Shown: positions 17,498 through 27,351 of the stretch, in pieces
How positions within the stretch are numbered: position 1 is the first letter of the stretch
How the letters are laid out: each line of letters begins with the position of its first letter
Origin: an uncultured Clostridia bacterium
GTDB taxonomy: Bacteria; Bacillota; Clostridia; UBA1381; UBA9506
DNA: 64,000 nucleotides
Direction of reading: 5' to 3'
Assembly (NCBI GenBank): GCA_944393605.1
Contig: CALYAO010000044.1
Location: 101,576-165,575 of the forward strand
Translations under genes and position numbers: made by a program
Notes under the pieces: model-generated
Told to the model about the DNA's origin: nothing
The model's input: only the letters and a program-made list of their open reading frames with translations
Databases searched by the model: none

Positions 17498-17977
17498 TCA
17501 TGCATCCAGCGGCTCGTCCTCAATCAGGTCGCCGCTTTGGTATGCCGCGACGGCGAGTTGGTCACACCGTTCGTTTTCGGGGTGCCCCGCATGGCCTTTG
17601 ACCCAGTGGAATGCCACGATGTGTTCCTCCAGGAGCCCCAGCAGGTATTCCCAGAGGTCGGCGTTTAAGGCGGGCTCGTTTTTGGTCCGCATCCAGTTGT
17701 TGTCATGCCATTTGTATACCCAACCCTTGGACACGGCGTCCACCACATACTTGGAGTCGCTGTATACATTCACGTTGCAGGGTTCCTTTAAGGCCTCCAG
17801 CCCACGGATGACCGCGAGAATCTCCATGCGGTTGTTGGTGGTCTGCCGGTATCCCTGGGAGAGCTCCTTGGCCTTTCCCTTGTATTTTAAAATCGCACCA
17901 TACCCGCCCGGGCCGGGGTTGCCGCTGCACGCCCCGTCGGTGTACAGGTCCACGGTGCGTAAGGTTTCGTCAAACAT
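17498..17977 (-). CDS. rnhA: Ribonuclease HI
   Basis: RNase HI cuts the RNA strand of RNA-DNA hybrids (R-loops, primers). The 159-residue protein has the four acidic metal ligands D14 (YTDGACSGNPGPGG), E52 (RMEIL), D74 (YSDSKYV) and D139 (RCDQLA), plus the HWVKGHAGHPENE segment with the catalytic-loop histidine. It begins three bases after the fmt stop codon, so it is the last gene of priA-def-fmt-rnhA. Confidence 0.96.
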   Translation of the reverse strand: MFDETLRTVDLYTDGACSGNPGPGGYGAILKYKGKAKELSQGYRQTTNNRMEILAVIRGLEALKEPCNVNVYSDSKYVVDAVSKGWVYKWHDNNWMRTKNEPALNADLWEYLLGLLEEHIVAFHWVKGHAGHPENERCDQLAVAAYQSGDLIEDEPLDA

Positions 17978-17980
17978 CTG

Positions 17981-18913
17981 CTATTCCCCCAATCGTTCGC
18001 CGGGCGCCATGGGATGGCCCCGCAGAAAGTCCGCCGCCGGCAGGCGTTTGCCGCCCTCCAGCTGGAGCTCTAAAATGAGGATGCTCCCCGCGCCGCACGC
18101 CACCCGGATGCCCTCTGGACCTGCGGCGAGCACTTTGCCTGAGCCGCCTGCCACCGCATGGTCGTCCGCGGTTGCACGGATGATCTTGAGGAGCTTGCCG
18201 TGGTAAGTGGTGCGTGCCATCGGAAAGGCATTCATGCCGCGGATGAGGTTGCAAACCTCGCGTGCGGGCCGGGTGAAGTCGATGGTTGCGGTGGTCTTGT
18301 CAATCATGGGTGCATAGGTCGCATGTGCGTCTATCTGTTTGCGCGGCACCAGCAGACCGCGGTCGAGGTGGTCCAGCGTCTTTACGATGAGCGCTGCGCC
18401 CGCTTCACTCAGCTTGTCATGGAGCGAGGACCCCGTCTCCTCGGGCGTGATATCCACCACCGTATGCAGCAGCATGTCCCCCGTGTCCAGCCCCTCTTCC
18501 ATGAACATGGTGGTGACGCCCGTTTGGGTCTCGCCCGAGAGGATGCTCCACTGGATGGGCGCTGCGCCCCGGTACTTGGGAAGCAGGGAGGCATGCACAT
18601 TGATGCACCCCTTGGGGGGGAGGGCCAAAATGGAGGGGGGCAGGATTTTGCCGTATGCCACCACCACATAGACGTCGGCGGGATGGGACGCGAGCACCTC
18701 TTCCGCGGTACCGTCCCGCAGCGTTGCGGGCTGGTATACGGGGATGCCGCGCTCCGCTGCGAATGCCTTGACGGGAGGCGGCGCGAGCTTGTGCCCCCGG
18801 CCTTTGGGTTTGTCGGGCTGGGTCACCACGAGGGACACGGTGTGCCCGGCATCCAGCAGGGCAGAAAGGCAGGGAACCGCGAAATCGGGGGTTCCCATAA
18901 AGATGATTTGCAT
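17981..18913 (-). CDS. fmt: Methionyl-tRNA formyltransferase
   Basis: Fmt formylates Met-tRNAi using 10-formyl-tetrahydrofolate to make the initiator tRNA. The 310-residue protein starts MQIIFMGTPDFAVPCL, has the linker KGRGHKLAPPPVKAFA and the active-site block NVHASLLPKYRGAAPIQW followed by GETQTGVTTMFMEEGLDTGD, all typical of Fmt. ATG 18913 is preceded by GGGAGGAAG. It follows def by about 20 bases, the normal pairing, since the deformylase reverses its product on nascent chains. Confidence 0.97.
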   Translation of the reverse strand: MQIIFMGTPDFAVPCLSALLDAGHTVSLVVTQPDKPKGRGHKLAPPPVKAFAAERGIPVYQPATLRDGTAEEVLASHPADVYVVVAYGKILPPSILALPPKGCINVHASLLPKYRGAAPIQWSILSGETQTGVTTMFMEEGLDTGDMLLHTVVDITPEETGSSLHDKLSEAGAALIVKTLDHLDRGLLVPRKQIDAHATYAPMIDKTTATIDFTRPAREVCNLIRGMNAFPMARTTYHGKLLKIIRATADDHAVAGGSGKVLAAGPEGIRVACGAGSILILELQLEGGKRLPAADFLRGHPMAPGERLGE

Positions 18914-18934
18914 GATTGCTTCCTCCCGTCTGGT

Positions 18935-19399
18935 CTATTCTTCCTCTTCGTCTTCGATGAAGGCGATCATCTTGTCGGTATATAGGATCCCGTGCAGGTG
19001 GTCGATCTCATGGCACAGCGCGCGCGCAAGCAAGTCCTCCCCCGTTATGGTAAACTGCTTTCCCGTCCGGTCCAGCGCTTTGACCGTCACCTTCTGGGGC
19101 CGTTCCACCTTGCCCCATTTGCCGGGAATGGACAGGCATCCCTCGGGGCCGACGACGGAACCTTCCGTCTTGGTGATGACGGGGTTGATCAGCTCAATGG
19201 GGCCCTCTCCGACGTCAATGACGACACACTGCTTGAGCACGCCGACCTGCGGCGCCGCAAGTCCTGCGCCGTCGTTTGCATACAGGGTCTCCCGCATGTC
19301 GTCGAGCAGCGCAAGGAGCCGGTCGTCAATGACCTCCACTGCCCGCGCCTTTTTTTTCAAGATTTCATCTCCAATTTTTACAATGTTTCGCTTTGCCAT
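18935..19399 (-). CDS. def: Peptide deformylase
   Basis: This 154-residue metalloenzyme removes the formyl group from new polypeptides. All three family motifs are present: [10 protein letters not shown] (45-53), EGCLS (86-90, with metal ligand C88) and HEIDH (130-134, ligands H130 and H134, catalytic E131). ATG 19399 follows AGGAGG. The C-terminus is a short acidic tail. A 293-base GC-rich gap without a recognisable gene separates it from priA. Confidence 0.96.
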   Translation of the reverse strand: MAKRNIVKIGDEILKKKARAVEVIDDRLLALLDDMRETLYANDGAGLAAPQVGVLKQCVVIDVGEGPIELINPVITKTEGSVVGPEGCLSIPGKWGKVERPQKVTVKALDRTGKQFTITGEDLLARALCHEIDHLHGILYTDKMIAFIEDEEEE

Positions 19400-19692
19400 A
19401 GTGACCTCCTGACACTTGTCTGGTTGTTCTGGGTTTCGTACGTAAAAGAGGGTGGGATTCTTTTGCAGCATGGGTGCTTTTTTGGATTTCCCACGGTTTT
19501 TATGCCCCTGCGCGCCTGCCAAACGACGAGGAACCGTGTTGGGCGGGGGCGCAAAGTGCTGTGCGTGACCGGGGACCGCCTCTTTTTGGGCGAGGGGGAA
19601 AACAGGCCCAGGGCGGGGCACAGGCCCTCTTGGGCAGAGGGCGCATCCCCGCTGCGCCCCGGCACGTCCGATGCCGCAAAAAAGCACATGAT

Positions 19693-21948
19693 TTAATTCA
19701 TGGTAGTAGGATTGACATCAATTGCCAGTGTAATCCATTTTTTTTCTTTGCCGGTATGGTGCCGTGATAGCATTGCGGACAAAATGGCCCGCAGGTCGTC
19801 CGTCAGCGTGCACTTGATCAGCATGCGGTACCGGTATTTGTTGTTGATGCGGGGCAGCGTGCAGGGGCAGGGCCCCAGCAGCGCATAGCAGTTTCTCGCC
19901 TGCATGGACTTTTCCGCCATGGCACGGAAACGCTGTGCCATGTGCCGCGCATAGGCCGCAACCTGTCCCTCGTTCTGCCCCGTGAACAGCAGCGAAACGA
20001 TGTCCGAAAAGGGCGGGTAGCAAAGCGCACGGCGAAGCGGGATCTCCGCCCGGTAGAATCCGGGGTAGTCCTGCTGCCGCGCCAGGTGCAGAATCTCGTT
20101 GTCGGGATCATAGGTCTGCACCACGGCTCGGCCCGGCTTCTCCGCCCGCCCCGCGCGGCCGCACACCTGCGTGATGAGCCCGAAGGTGCGCTCCCCGGCG
20201 CGGAAGTCGTCCATGTTGAGGCTCATGTCCGCCGCAAGGACGCCCACCAGCGTGACATTGGGGAAGTCCAGCCCCTTGGCGACCATCTGGGTGCCGATGA
20301 GGATGTCCACTTTTCCCTCTCGGAAGGTGGTTAGAATTTGCTCGTGGGAGGCCTTGTGGGCGGTGGTGTCCATGTCCATGCGCAGGACGGAGGCGGCCGG
20401 AAACAGCGCCCGCACCTCCTCCTCCACCTTCTGCGTCCCGCTGCCGAACTGCCGGATATAGCGGCTGCCGCAAACGGGGCAGGTCTGGGGCGTTCGCGTG
20501 GTGTACCCGCAGTAGTGGCAGGTGAGATAGTTTTTGTATTTGTGGTAGGTGAGCGGTATGTTGCAGTTTTCACATTTTGCAACATACCCGCAGCTGCGGC
20601 AGGACACAAAGGTCGCATACCCTCGCCGGTTCATGAACAGGATGGTCTGTTGCCCGGCGTCCAGGTTTTTTTGGATTTCCTCCTGCAGCCGCACAGAAAG
20701 CACCGACCGGTTGCCTGCCTGCAGCTCCGCTCGCATGTCGGCCAGCATGACGTCGGGCAGGGCGGCCTGGTTGATGCGGTCGGGCAGGGTGAGCAGATGG
20801 TAGTCTCCCCGCTCGGCATGCCAGTAGCTCTCGATGGATGGGGTCGCGGATGCCAGCACCAGTGCGGCACCCGTCTCCCGGCACAGCCACTTTGCGATGT
20901 CCCGCGCGTGATACCGGGGGGACATCTCGGATTTGTAGGTGGTTTCGTGTTCTTCGTCCAGGATGACTATGCCCAGGCGCGCCAGGGGCGCAAACACGGC
21001 CGACCGTACGCCCACCACCACATCCACATCCCCGTTTCGGATGCGTTTCCATTGGTCATACCGCTCCCCCAGCGACAGCCGGGAGTGCAGCACGGCGATG
21101 CGGGAGCCGAACCGCCCCGCAAACCGCTCGATCATCTGGGGGGTCAGCGCAATCTCAGGGACCAGCACCAGCGCGGTTTTCCCCCTGTCCACCGCGTGCC
21201 GGATGGCCTGCAAAAATACCTCCGTTTTGCCGCTTCCCGTAACGCCGTGGAGCAGAAAGGTGTCGGGGGATTCCCGGTCCATGGCGGCGGCAATTTCCGA
21301 CACGGCATGTGCCTGTGCGGGCGTCAGCGGATGGGGCTTTGTGGGCGCCGCCTGGGCGATGCCCGCGGGGGTGCGGAACACCTCCACCTCATGACTCACG
21401 ATCACGCCCTTGGCCTCCAGCGCCTTGAGCGTCCCGGCGCCGCACCCCGCCAGGTGGGCGATGTCCCGGTTGCTCACAAAGTCATTTTGGAGGAGCAGCT
21501 CAATAACCCGCGTTTGCGCGGGCGCTTTGGTACGGATGCGGTCCAAAAGATCAAAGGCGTCTTCCTCGGGTATGGCAAGCGAGGAGACGCGGACGTATTT
21601 GTCACTTACGCTCACCAGCCCTTTGGCGGGCGGCGTTACGGCGCGGATGGCCTCCAGCCAGGTGGCAAAGCAGGTCTGGCGCAGGAATGCGCATAGGCGC
21701 AGCTCCCGCGCACCGAATTGGGGCAAGGGGTCAACGATCGCCACGATCTCCTTGAGCGCCTGCGCCGGCACGGCGTCCGACAAAGACACCACATACCCGT
21801 CCACCGGCGCATTGTTTCTGCCAAACGGGACGCGCACCACACAGCCGATGGTGATATCTGCTGCCAAATGGGCGGGGATCAGATAGGAAAATGGCTTATC
21901 CACATTGCGCGCAGTGCGGTTTACGATGACCCCGGCGATTTCTGGCAA
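19693..21948 (-). CDS. priA: Primosomal helicase PriA
   Basis: PriA recognises stalled forks and D-loops and reloads the replicative helicase. The protein (751 residues from the chosen start) has an N-terminal 3'-DNA-binding domain, Walker A in [12 protein letters not shown], the DEEH box in [13 protein letters not shown], and paired CxxC zinc knuckles ([13 protein letters not shown] and CHYCGY...CPVCGS), then helicase motifs with [19 protein letters not shown] and QVCGRAGR. The start is taken as TTG (complement of 21946-21948) because GGGAGGG lies six bases upstream; an ATG eight codons earlier at 21972 lacks a site of comparable quality. Confidence 0.95.
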   Translation of the reverse strand: MPEIAGVIVNRTARNVDKPFSYLIPAHLAADITIGCVVRVPFGRNNAPVDGYVVSLSDAVPAQALKEIVAIVDPLPQFGARELRLCAFLRQTCFATWLEAIRAVTPPAKGLVSVSDKYVRVSSLAIPEEDAFDLLDRIRTKAPAQTRVIELLLQNDFVSNRDIAHLAGCGAGTLKALEAKGVIVSHEVEVFRTPAGIAQAAPTKPHPLTPAQAHAVSEIAAAMDRESPDTFLLHGVTGSGKTEVFLQAIRHAVDRGKTALVLVPEIALTPQMIERFAGRFGSRIAVLHSRLSLGERYDQWKRIRNGDVDVVVGVRSAVFAPLARLGIVILDEEHETTYKSEMSPRYHARDIAKWLCRETGAALVLASATPSIESYWHAERGDYHLLTLPDRINQAALPDVMLADMRAELQAGNRSVLSVRLQEEIQKNLDAGQQTILFMNRRGYATFVSCRSCGYVAKCENCNIPLTYHKYKNYLTCHYCGYTTRTPQTCPVCGSRYIRQFGSGTQKVEEEVRALFPAASVLRMDMDTTAHKASHEQILTTFREGKVDILIGTQMVAKGLDFPNVTLVGVLAADMSLNMDDFRAGERTFGLITQVCGRAGRAEKPGRAVVQTYDPDNEILHLARQQDYPGFYRAEIPLRRALCYPPFSDIVSLLFTGQNEGQVAAYARHMAQRFRAMAEKSMQARNCYALLGPCPCTLPRINNKYRYRMLIKCTLTDDLRAILSAMLSRHHTGKEKKWITLAIDVNPTTMN

Positions 21949-22078
21949 ACGAGTCCCTCCCCTGTTTGGCATTTGCCTTTATTGTACCATATTCCGGCGG
22001 CCGATGCAATGTTATTTTGTGCGGGGCAGTTCGGAGGACACGGAAAAGCAAAAAACAGAAAAATTGTTGGAAGAGGGA

Positions 22079-22107
22079 TTGACAGACGTACAAATCTTTA
22101 CTATAAT
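22079..22107 (+). promoter_or_regulatory. Consensus sigmaA promoter of the rny leader RNA
   Basis: TTGACA (22079-22084), a 17-base spacer and TATAAT (22102-22107) match the consensus exactly. It lies 415 bases before the rny start codon, so the transcript has an unusually long untranslated leader or a separate RNA at its 5' end. Confidence 0.9.
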
Positions 22108-22113
22108 AAAAAA

Positions 22114-22520
22114 GCAGGAATAAGGGGAAGTTTTGTCGTGCCATTTTCCCAAAAATTGGATTTTGGCGGCATGGCAGGATGTGAGAGATTTTTTGTGTGG
22201 CGTGGGGCAATCCGCGGGAAATAAGCGGGCCATCCATGGCGTGCAGAATGATAATAACCCAGCAAGAGGCGGGTCCGCGGGGTAGAGAAGCCCAAACAGG
22301 AAACACAGAGAAGGCGCCGAGTGCGGCCTTTGGTGCAAATGCGCATGGAATAGGAATCGGATTTGCAGTTTACATAGATGATTGCCGATTGACAGCTTGG
22401 AGTTTTGCGTCAAAAAAGGCATTTTTCCCTGTTTTGTGATAAACGGAACACCTCTGCCATTCCTAAATAGGAGAACCAGACGGGCGTTTGCCCAATACTA
22501 CTTGTTGGAGGTGTTTTTTT
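22114..22520 (+). ncRNA. Long structured leader or small RNA upstream of rny
   Basis: About 400 bases follow the perfect promoter without a convincing coding frame. Visible structure includes a stem TGCCAT/ATGGCA enclosing CCAAAA/TTTTGG, two CCGCGG palindromes (about 22210 and 22276), AATCGG/CCGATT, and at the 3' end an 8-bp stem AACACCTC (22447-22454) with GAGGTGTT (22508-22515) running straight into seven T residues. That last stem contains the GGAGGTG ribosome-binding site of rny, so terminator formation would both stop transcription and hide the site. The class was not recognised: RNase P, tmRNA, SRP RNA and T-box signatures were looked for and not found. Confidence 0.6.
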
Positions 22521-22521
22521 C

Positions 22522-24090
22522 ATGTGGCCTTATATTATCATGGGCATTGTTGCGGTTGTATTGGCCGCGGCTGCGGGCGTGATTTCGGGCATGCTGTCCT
22601 TCCGGGCGGGCATTGCGCACCGGAAACGGATTGCGGAGGCGGAGTTTGAGTCCGCGGAGGCGGAAGCGAAACAGATCATAGCGCGTGCGAAAAAAGAGGG
22701 AGAGGGCAAGAAACGGGAGCTGCTCCTCGAGGCGAAGGAAGAGAACCACAAGCTGCGGCAGGAATTTGACAAAGAGGTCAAGGACCGGAGAAATGAGCTG
22801 ACCCGGCAGGAGCGGCGGATTCAGCAAAAAGAGGAAAATCTGGACAAGAAGACCGACCAGATGGAGCAAAAAGAGAACGAAATCGCAAAAAAGAGCAAGT
22901 CGCTGGATGATGCGAAGGCGGAAATTAAGGAAATCAAAAAGAAACAGATAGAGCAGTTGGAGAAAATCTCGGGGCTCACGGTGGAGGAGGCCAAAAACTT
23001 CCTGCTCAAGAACATCGAGACGGAGGTCCGGCACGAGGCCGCGATGATGGTCAAAGAGATTGAAACGCAGGCCAAGGAGGACGCGGAGAAGAACGCGAAG
23101 AATATCATTGCGGGCGCCATCCAGAAGTGCGCCGCAGACCATGTGGCAGAGACCACCGTTTCGGTGGTGTCATTGCCCAATGACGAGATGAAGGGCCGTA
23201 TTATCGGCAGGGAAGGGCGCAACATCCGGACGCTGGAAACCCTGACGGGCATCGACCTCATCATAGACGATACGCCGGAAGCAGTCATCCTGTCGGGCTT
23301 TGATCCGGTGCGTCGGGAGATTGCGCGGGTGGCGCTGGAGAAGCTCATCGTGGATGGCCGCATTCACCCAGCCCGCATTGAGGAGATGTATGAGAAGGCC
23401 AAAAAAGAGGTGGAGCACGAGATCAAGCAGGAGGGCGAAAACGCCACCTTTGAAACGGGCGTGCATGGCCTGCATCCCGAGGTGGTGAAGCTTCTCGGAA
23501 AGCTAAAATTCCGTACGAGCTATGGCCAGAACGTCCTGAAGCACTCCATCGAGGTGTCGCATCTGGCGGGGCTCATGGCGAGCGAGCTGGGCGCGGATGT
23601 CGCGACCGCAAAACGCGCAGGGTTGCTGCATGATATCGGCAAGGCGGTGGACCACGAGGTGGAAGGCACCCATGTGACCATCGGCGCGGACATTGCCAAG
23701 AAGTACAAAGAGAGCAAGGAAGTGGTGCATGCCATCATGGCGCACCATGGCGACGTGGAAGCCAATACGCTGGTTGCTGCGCTGGTGCAGGCGGCGGATG
23801 CCATCAGTGCTGCGCGGCCGGGTGCGCGGCGGGAGAACATCGAGAACTACATCAAGCGGCTTGAAAAGCTGGAAGAAATTGCCAATTCGTTTGACGGCGT
23901 AGAAAAATCCTATGCCATTCAGGCGGGCCGTGAGATTCGGATCATGGTCAAGCCTGAAAACATCAAAGATGACGGGATCGTGCTCATCGCGCGGGACATC
24001 TGCAAGAAGATTGAAAATGAACTGGAGTACCCGGGCCAGATTAAGGTCAATGTCATCCGGGAGACCCGTGCGATTGATTACGCGAAATAA
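22522..24090 (+). CDS. rny: Ribonuclease Y
   Basis: RNase Y is the membrane-bound endoribonuclease that starts decay and processing of many mRNAs in Bacillota. The 522-residue protein has an N-terminal membrane segment (about 3-22), a long charged coiled coil (about 30-190), a KH domain (with [15 protein letters not shown]) and an HD hydrolase domain with the catalytic pair H370-D371 in LLHDIG. ATG 22522 follows GGAGGTG, which can be sequestered in the leader hairpin. ymdB, its usual neighbour, comes two genes later, with a small P-loop kinase gene in between. Confidence 0.97.
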   Translation: MWPYIIMGIVAVVLAAAAGVISGMLSFRAGIAHRKRIAEAEFESAEAEAKQIIARAKKEGEGKKRELLLEAKEENHKLRQEFDKEVKDRRNELTRQERRIQQKEENLDKKTDQMEQKENEIAKKSKSLDDAKAEIKEIKKKQIEQLEKISGLTVEEAKNFLLKNIETEVRHEAAMMVKEIETQAKEDAEKNAKNIIAGAIQKCAADHVAETTVSVVSLPNDEMKGRIIGREGRNIRTLETLTGIDLIIDDTPEAVILSGFDPVRREIARVALEKLIVDGRIHPARIEEMYEKAKKEVEHEIKQEGENATFETGVHGLHPEVVKLLGKLKFRTSYGQNVLKHSIEVSHLAGLMASELGADVATAKRAGLLHDIGKAVDHEVEGTHVTIGADIAKKYKESKEVVHAIMAHHGDVEANTLVAALVQAADAISAARPGARRENIENYIKRLEKLEEIANSFDGVEKSYAIQAGREIRIMVKPENIKDDGIVLIARDICKKIENELEYPGQIKVNVIRETRAIDYAK

Positions 24091-24102
24091 ATGGGAGAAG
24101 TG

Positions 24103-24135
24103 AAAAAGGGATTTCCATGTGAAATCCCTTTTTCT
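24103..24135 (+). terminator. Terminator after rny
   Basis: AAAAAGGGATTTC and GAAATCCCTTTTT form a 12- to 13-bp stem with a 5-base loop and a T-rich end 12 bases after the stop codon. The following kinase gene starts only 16 bases later, so readthrough probably supplies it. Confidence 0.85.
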
Positions 24136-24151
24136 TATGTGAGGGGCGGAC

Positions 24152-24667
24152 ATGAAAAAACAACTGATCTTTGTAAACGGCACCATGGGCGCTGGGAAGA
24201 GCACGGTGTGCCGCGCGCTGGCGGACAGGCTAACGCCCTGCGTCTTCTTGGATGGGGACTGGTGCTGGGACATGCATCCGTTCGTGGTAAATGAAGAGAA
24301 CAAGGCCATGGTGCTGGGGAATATCGCCTATCTGCTCAATGCATTTCTGGCAAATACCTCTCTTACCTATGTCATCTTCTGCTGGGTGATGCAAGAGGAG
24401 CGCATCATAGAAGAGATATGCGCCCGGCTCCAAGGCGCGTTTGACCTGCATGTCATCACGCTCATGGTACGGGAGGATGTGCTCCGCGCGCGGCTCGCGC
24501 GGGACATTGCGGCGGGCCTGCGTGATCCTGGCATTGTGGAACGGAGCCTCGCGCGGCTGCCCGCATACGATGGGATGAAAACGGTCAAACTGGATGTGAG
24601 CGATATCACGGCAGAGCAAGCGGCGGATCGGATTGTGCAGATGGTACAAGAAAGGGGAAGCAGATGA
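24152..24667 (+). CDS. Small P-loop kinase / ATPase of unknown substrate
   Basis: This 171-residue protein starts with the Walker A motif GTMGAGKST at residues 10-18, has the acidic strand FLDGDW (positions 33-38) where small-molecule kinases bind their substrate, and the ARLARD segment typical of lid regions. It belongs to the broad nucleoside/shikimate/chloramphenicol-phosphotransferase-like kinase group; the substrate cannot be read from the sequence. Its stop overlaps the ymdB start in ATGA, showing coupling. Between rny and ymdB most Clostridia have no gene, so this insertion is notable. Confidence 0.7.
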   Translation: MKKQLIFVNGTMGAGKSTVCRALADRLTPCVFLDGDWCWDMHPFVVNEENKAMVLGNIAYLLNAFLANTSLTYVIFCWVMQEERIIEEICARLQGAFDLHVITLMVREDVLRARLARDIAAGLRDPGIVERSLARLPAYDGMKTVKLDVSDITAEQAADRIVQMVQERGSR

Positions 24668-25434
24668 ATATCTTATTTATTGGAGACATTGTGGGAGACA
24701 GCGGCACCGAGAAGGCGCTGGAGCTCATCCCCCAGCTGCGGGAGACGTATGACATCCAGTTCTGCGTGGCCAATGGGGAGAACTGCTGCTCCAATAACGG
24801 CATCACAAGAAATAAGGCTGAGCGCCTGCTCGATGGCGGCGTGGATGTCATCACGCTGGGGAATCACACCTTTCGTCAAAAGGAGGCGCACAGCCTCCTG
24901 CACAACAATCGGCGGGTGATCCGCCCCATCAACTATCCGAAGGGAACGTCGGGCAGCGGCGTGTACACGGGTGTGGTGGACGGTGTGAAGGTCGCAGTTG
25001 TAAATGCGATGGGACGCATCTATATGGATTATATGGACTGTCCGTTTGTGGGCATGGATGCCGTGCTCTCCAAGCTGGATGCGGAGGTCATCCTGGTGGA
25101 TTTTCATGCGGAAGCGACCAGCGAGAAGGTCTCCATGGGGTGGTATTTAGACGGGCGCGTATCCGCCGTCATCGGCACGCATACCCACGTGCAGACCGCC
25201 GATGCCCGCATCCTGCCCAAGGGCACGGGATATATCACCGACGCGGGCATGACGGGGCCATACAACTCCTGCCTGGGCGTGGACAAGGAGATTACCATCG
25301 AACGGTTTGTAAAGTGTATACCCGTGCGGTTTGCGTTTGCGGATGGCCCGGCGCAGCTAAACGGCGTGGTGCTGACGGTGGAACAGGGGAAAACCACGCG
25401 CATCCAGCCCATTTGTGTGACGTCGCAGCGGTGA
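24664..25434 (+). CDS. ymdB: YmdB-type metallophosphoesterase (2',3'-cyclic-nucleotide phosphodiesterase)
   Basis: This 256-residue protein has the dinuclear metal-site motifs of the family: GDIVGDSG near the N-terminus, NGEN, GNHTF, DFHAEATSEK and GTHTHVQTAD. YmdB of Bacillus subtilis hydrolyses cyclic nucleotides and affects biofilm and sporulation decisions, and its gene follows rny. The start ATG overlaps the stop of the preceding kinase gene by four bases. No terminator is evident after it. Confidence 0.93.
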   Translation: MNILFIGDIVGDSGTEKALELIPQLRETYDIQFCVANGENCCSNNGITRNKAERLLDGGVDVITLGNHTFRQKEAHSLLHNNRRVIRPINYPKGTSGSGVYTGVVDGVKVAVVNAMGRIYMDYMDCPFVGMDAVLSKLDAEVILVDFHAEATSEKVSMGWYLDGRVSAVIGTHTHVQTADARILPKGTGYITDAGMTGPYNSCLGVDKEITIERFVKCIPVRFAFADGPAQLNGVVLTVEQGKTTRIQPICVTSQR

Positions 25435-25467
25435 ATCCAGATGGCCTGAAAATCATTGAAAAATATC

Positions 25468-25496
25468 TTTACGAAAGACGAAAAAAGAGATAGAAT
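25468..25496 (+). promoter_or_regulatory. Probable promoter of the FAD oxidoreductase/UroD-like operon
   Basis: TTTACG (25468-25473), a 17-base spacer and TAGAAT (25491-25496) give a moderate sigmaA match in the AT-rich gap after ymdB. Confidence 0.5.
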
Positions 25497-25579
25497 AAAA
25501 CCGCACCAAAGAAATTGATTTGTTTTTCATAGGCTGAGCATCAAATAACGCCTTGTGAGGCGTATTGGAGGAGAGGAAT

Positions 25580-27337
25580 ATGACAGCGCAGGATCGGAAA
25601 GCAAACGCGGTGTTTTTGGAGGTTGGTTCGTTTGCGGCGTATGGCGGCTGGGTGCTGGATACGCAGTTTATCCCCAACATGGGATCTGCGTATCTTTTGG
25701 CACATGGGCTGGGCAAGCCGGTGGCGGATGCGGTGACTGCCGCAGCGTTCCCGCAGCCGGGGACCTACCATGTTTGGGCCTTCACACGGGACTGGGTTGC
25801 GCCTTGGAAAACGGGCGTGGCGCCGGGGCTGTTTCAGGTAGTGGTGGATGGGCAGACCTGTGAAACCGTGCTGGGCAGCGAGGGCGCCGCGTGGCATTGG
25901 CAGTACGGCGGTACGGTGACGGTGTCCCAGCAGAAAGCGGAGGTACGTTTGCATGACATGACCGGCTTTGAAGGCCGGTGTGCCGCGTTGTTTTTTACCA
26001 TGGAAGAGGGCTTCATGCCGCCCAATGACATTGCGGCGCTCGCCGATTTCCGTCGGAAGCTGTGCGGACAGGAACAGGTGGAAAATGCCGGTACGTATGA
26101 CCTGGTGGTCGCAGGCGCAGGGATTGCGGGGATTTGTACGGCATTGTCTGCCGCGCGGCAGGGGCTGTCGGTCGCGCTGGTGCAGGACCGCCCGGTGGTG
26201 GGCGGCAACAACAGCTCGGAGGTCCGGGTCTGGCTGGGCGGGGAGACTCGTTTTGAGCCCTATCCCCACATTGGGGACATCGTGGCGGAGCTGGAACAGG
26301 CGCGGGAAGCGCATTATGGGCCCGATAACACGGCGGACCTCTATGAGGATGAGAAAAAACTGGGACTGCTGCAAAAAGAGCAGAATATTACATTGTTCCT
26401 AGAGCACTATCTGATAGATGCGGAAGTGAACGAGGGCACCATCCAATCTGCGCTGCTGTACGAGGTCAAAACGGGCGCATACAAGCGGGTGGAAAGTCCG
26501 CTGTTTGTGGATGCGACGGGGGACGGGGGGCTGGCGGCTGCGGCCGGTGCGGACTATGAAGTGACCACCAATGGACATATGGGGATGACCAACGTCTGGT
26601 ATGTGGAGGATACAGGGGAGCCTCAGACATTCCCACGCTGCCCGTGGGCCATTGACCTCAGCGGCTGCGCGTTTCCCGGCCGCGGGAACGTGGTCAGCAC
26701 CTACCGTCATGTGCGGGAGATGGCTTTCGGCGGATGGTACTGGGAGAGCGGCTGCGAACACGACCCCATCGAGAAGGCGGAGTATGCGCGGGACACCAAC
26801 TTCCGTGCGATGTATGGCGCGTGGGACTGTGTGAAAAACGTGGACCATGACTATGAGACCTTCCGGCTGGGCAACTGCACCTATATCGGCGGCAAGCGGG
26901 AATCGCGGCGCATCTTGGGCGACATCCTGCTCACGAAAAGCGATGTGCTGGCGGGCACCATATTCCCCGATTCCTTTGTGCCATCCACGTGGGATTTTGA
27001 CGTGCACTACCCCGATCCGCAGTTTTATCCGGCTTTCTATGAGGGGGACGGCTTTTTGACCAAGGATTATCATGAAGTCTTTCAAAAGCCCTATTTTATC
27101 CCCTACCGATGCCTGTATTCCCGCAACATCAACAACCTGTTTATGGCGGGCAGAAACATCAGCGTCTCCCATGACGCGCTGGGCACCGCCCGCGTCATGC
27201 GCACGGGCGGGATGATGGGCGAGGTGATTGGCAGGGCCGCGGCTGTCTGCAAACGGTTCGGCACCCAGCCCCGAGGGGTGTATGCCTCGCATCTGCAAGA
27301 GCTGATTGCGCTGTGTAAGCAGTCATCCAATAGATAG
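25580..27337 (+). CDS. FAD-dependent oxidoreductase (FAD_oxidored family) with N-terminal carbohydrate-binding-like domain
   Basis: The protein has 585 residues. The N-terminal 150 or so form a beta-rich domain like those attached to carbohydrate-active or golvesin-like proteins (PGTYHVWAFTRDWVAPW). At about residue 175 a dinucleotide fold begins with DLVVAGAGIAGICTALSAA, followed by the family phrases GGNNSSEVRVWLGG and FVDATGDGGLAAAAGA and a C-terminal MAGRNISVSHDALGTARVM, the pattern of the FAD_oxidored (PF12831) group. The reaction is unknown; relatives sit in sugar and polysaccharide loci. ATG 25580 has GGAGGAGAGG upstream. It is the first of three cotranscribed genes, with two UroD-like proteins. 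Confidence 0.8.
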   Translation: MTAQDRKANAVFLEVGSFAAYGGWVLDTQFIPNMGSAYLLAHGLGKPVADAVTAAAFPQPGTYHVWAFTRDWVAPWKTGVAPGLFQVVVDGQTCETVLGSEGAAWHWQYGGTVTVSQQKAEVRLHDMTGFEGRCAALFFTMEEGFMPPNDIAALADFRRKLCGQEQVENAGTYDLVVAGAGIAGICTALSAARQGLSVALVQDRPVVGGNNSSEVRVWLGGETRFEPYPHIGDIVAELEQAREAHYGPDNTADLYEDEKKLGLLQKEQNITLFLEHYLIDAEVNEGTIQSALLYEVKTGAYKRVESPLFVDATGDGGLAAAAGADYEVTTNGHMGMTNVWYVEDTGEPQTFPRCPWAIDLSGCAFPGRGNVVSTYRHVREMAFGGWYWESGCEHDPIEKAEYARDTNFRAMYGAWDCVKNVDHDYETFRLGNCTYIGGKRESRRILGDILLTKSDVLAGTIFPDSFVPSTWDFDVHYPDPQFYPAFYEGDGFLTKDYHEVFQKPYFIPYRCLYSRNINNLFMAGRNISVSHDALGTARVMRTGGMMGEVIGRAAAVCKRFGTQPRGVYASHLQELIALCKQSSNR

Positions 27338-27351
27338 CGGGAGGATGGGAC

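Noticed and set aside
20338..21696. A 452-codon plus-strand frame inside priA
   Set aside because: Antisense shadow of priA; Gly-, Arg- and His-rich and without recognisable features.
22270..22290. T-box motif in the rny leader, suggested by GGCGGGTCCGCGG
   Set aside because: It differs from the T-box core at three positions, including the UGGN that pairs with the tRNA end, and rny is not an amino-acid or tRNA gene.
22197..22439. An 80-codon frame in the rny leader
   Set aside because: No ribosome-binding site, unlikely composition, and it overlaps the paired RNA segments.
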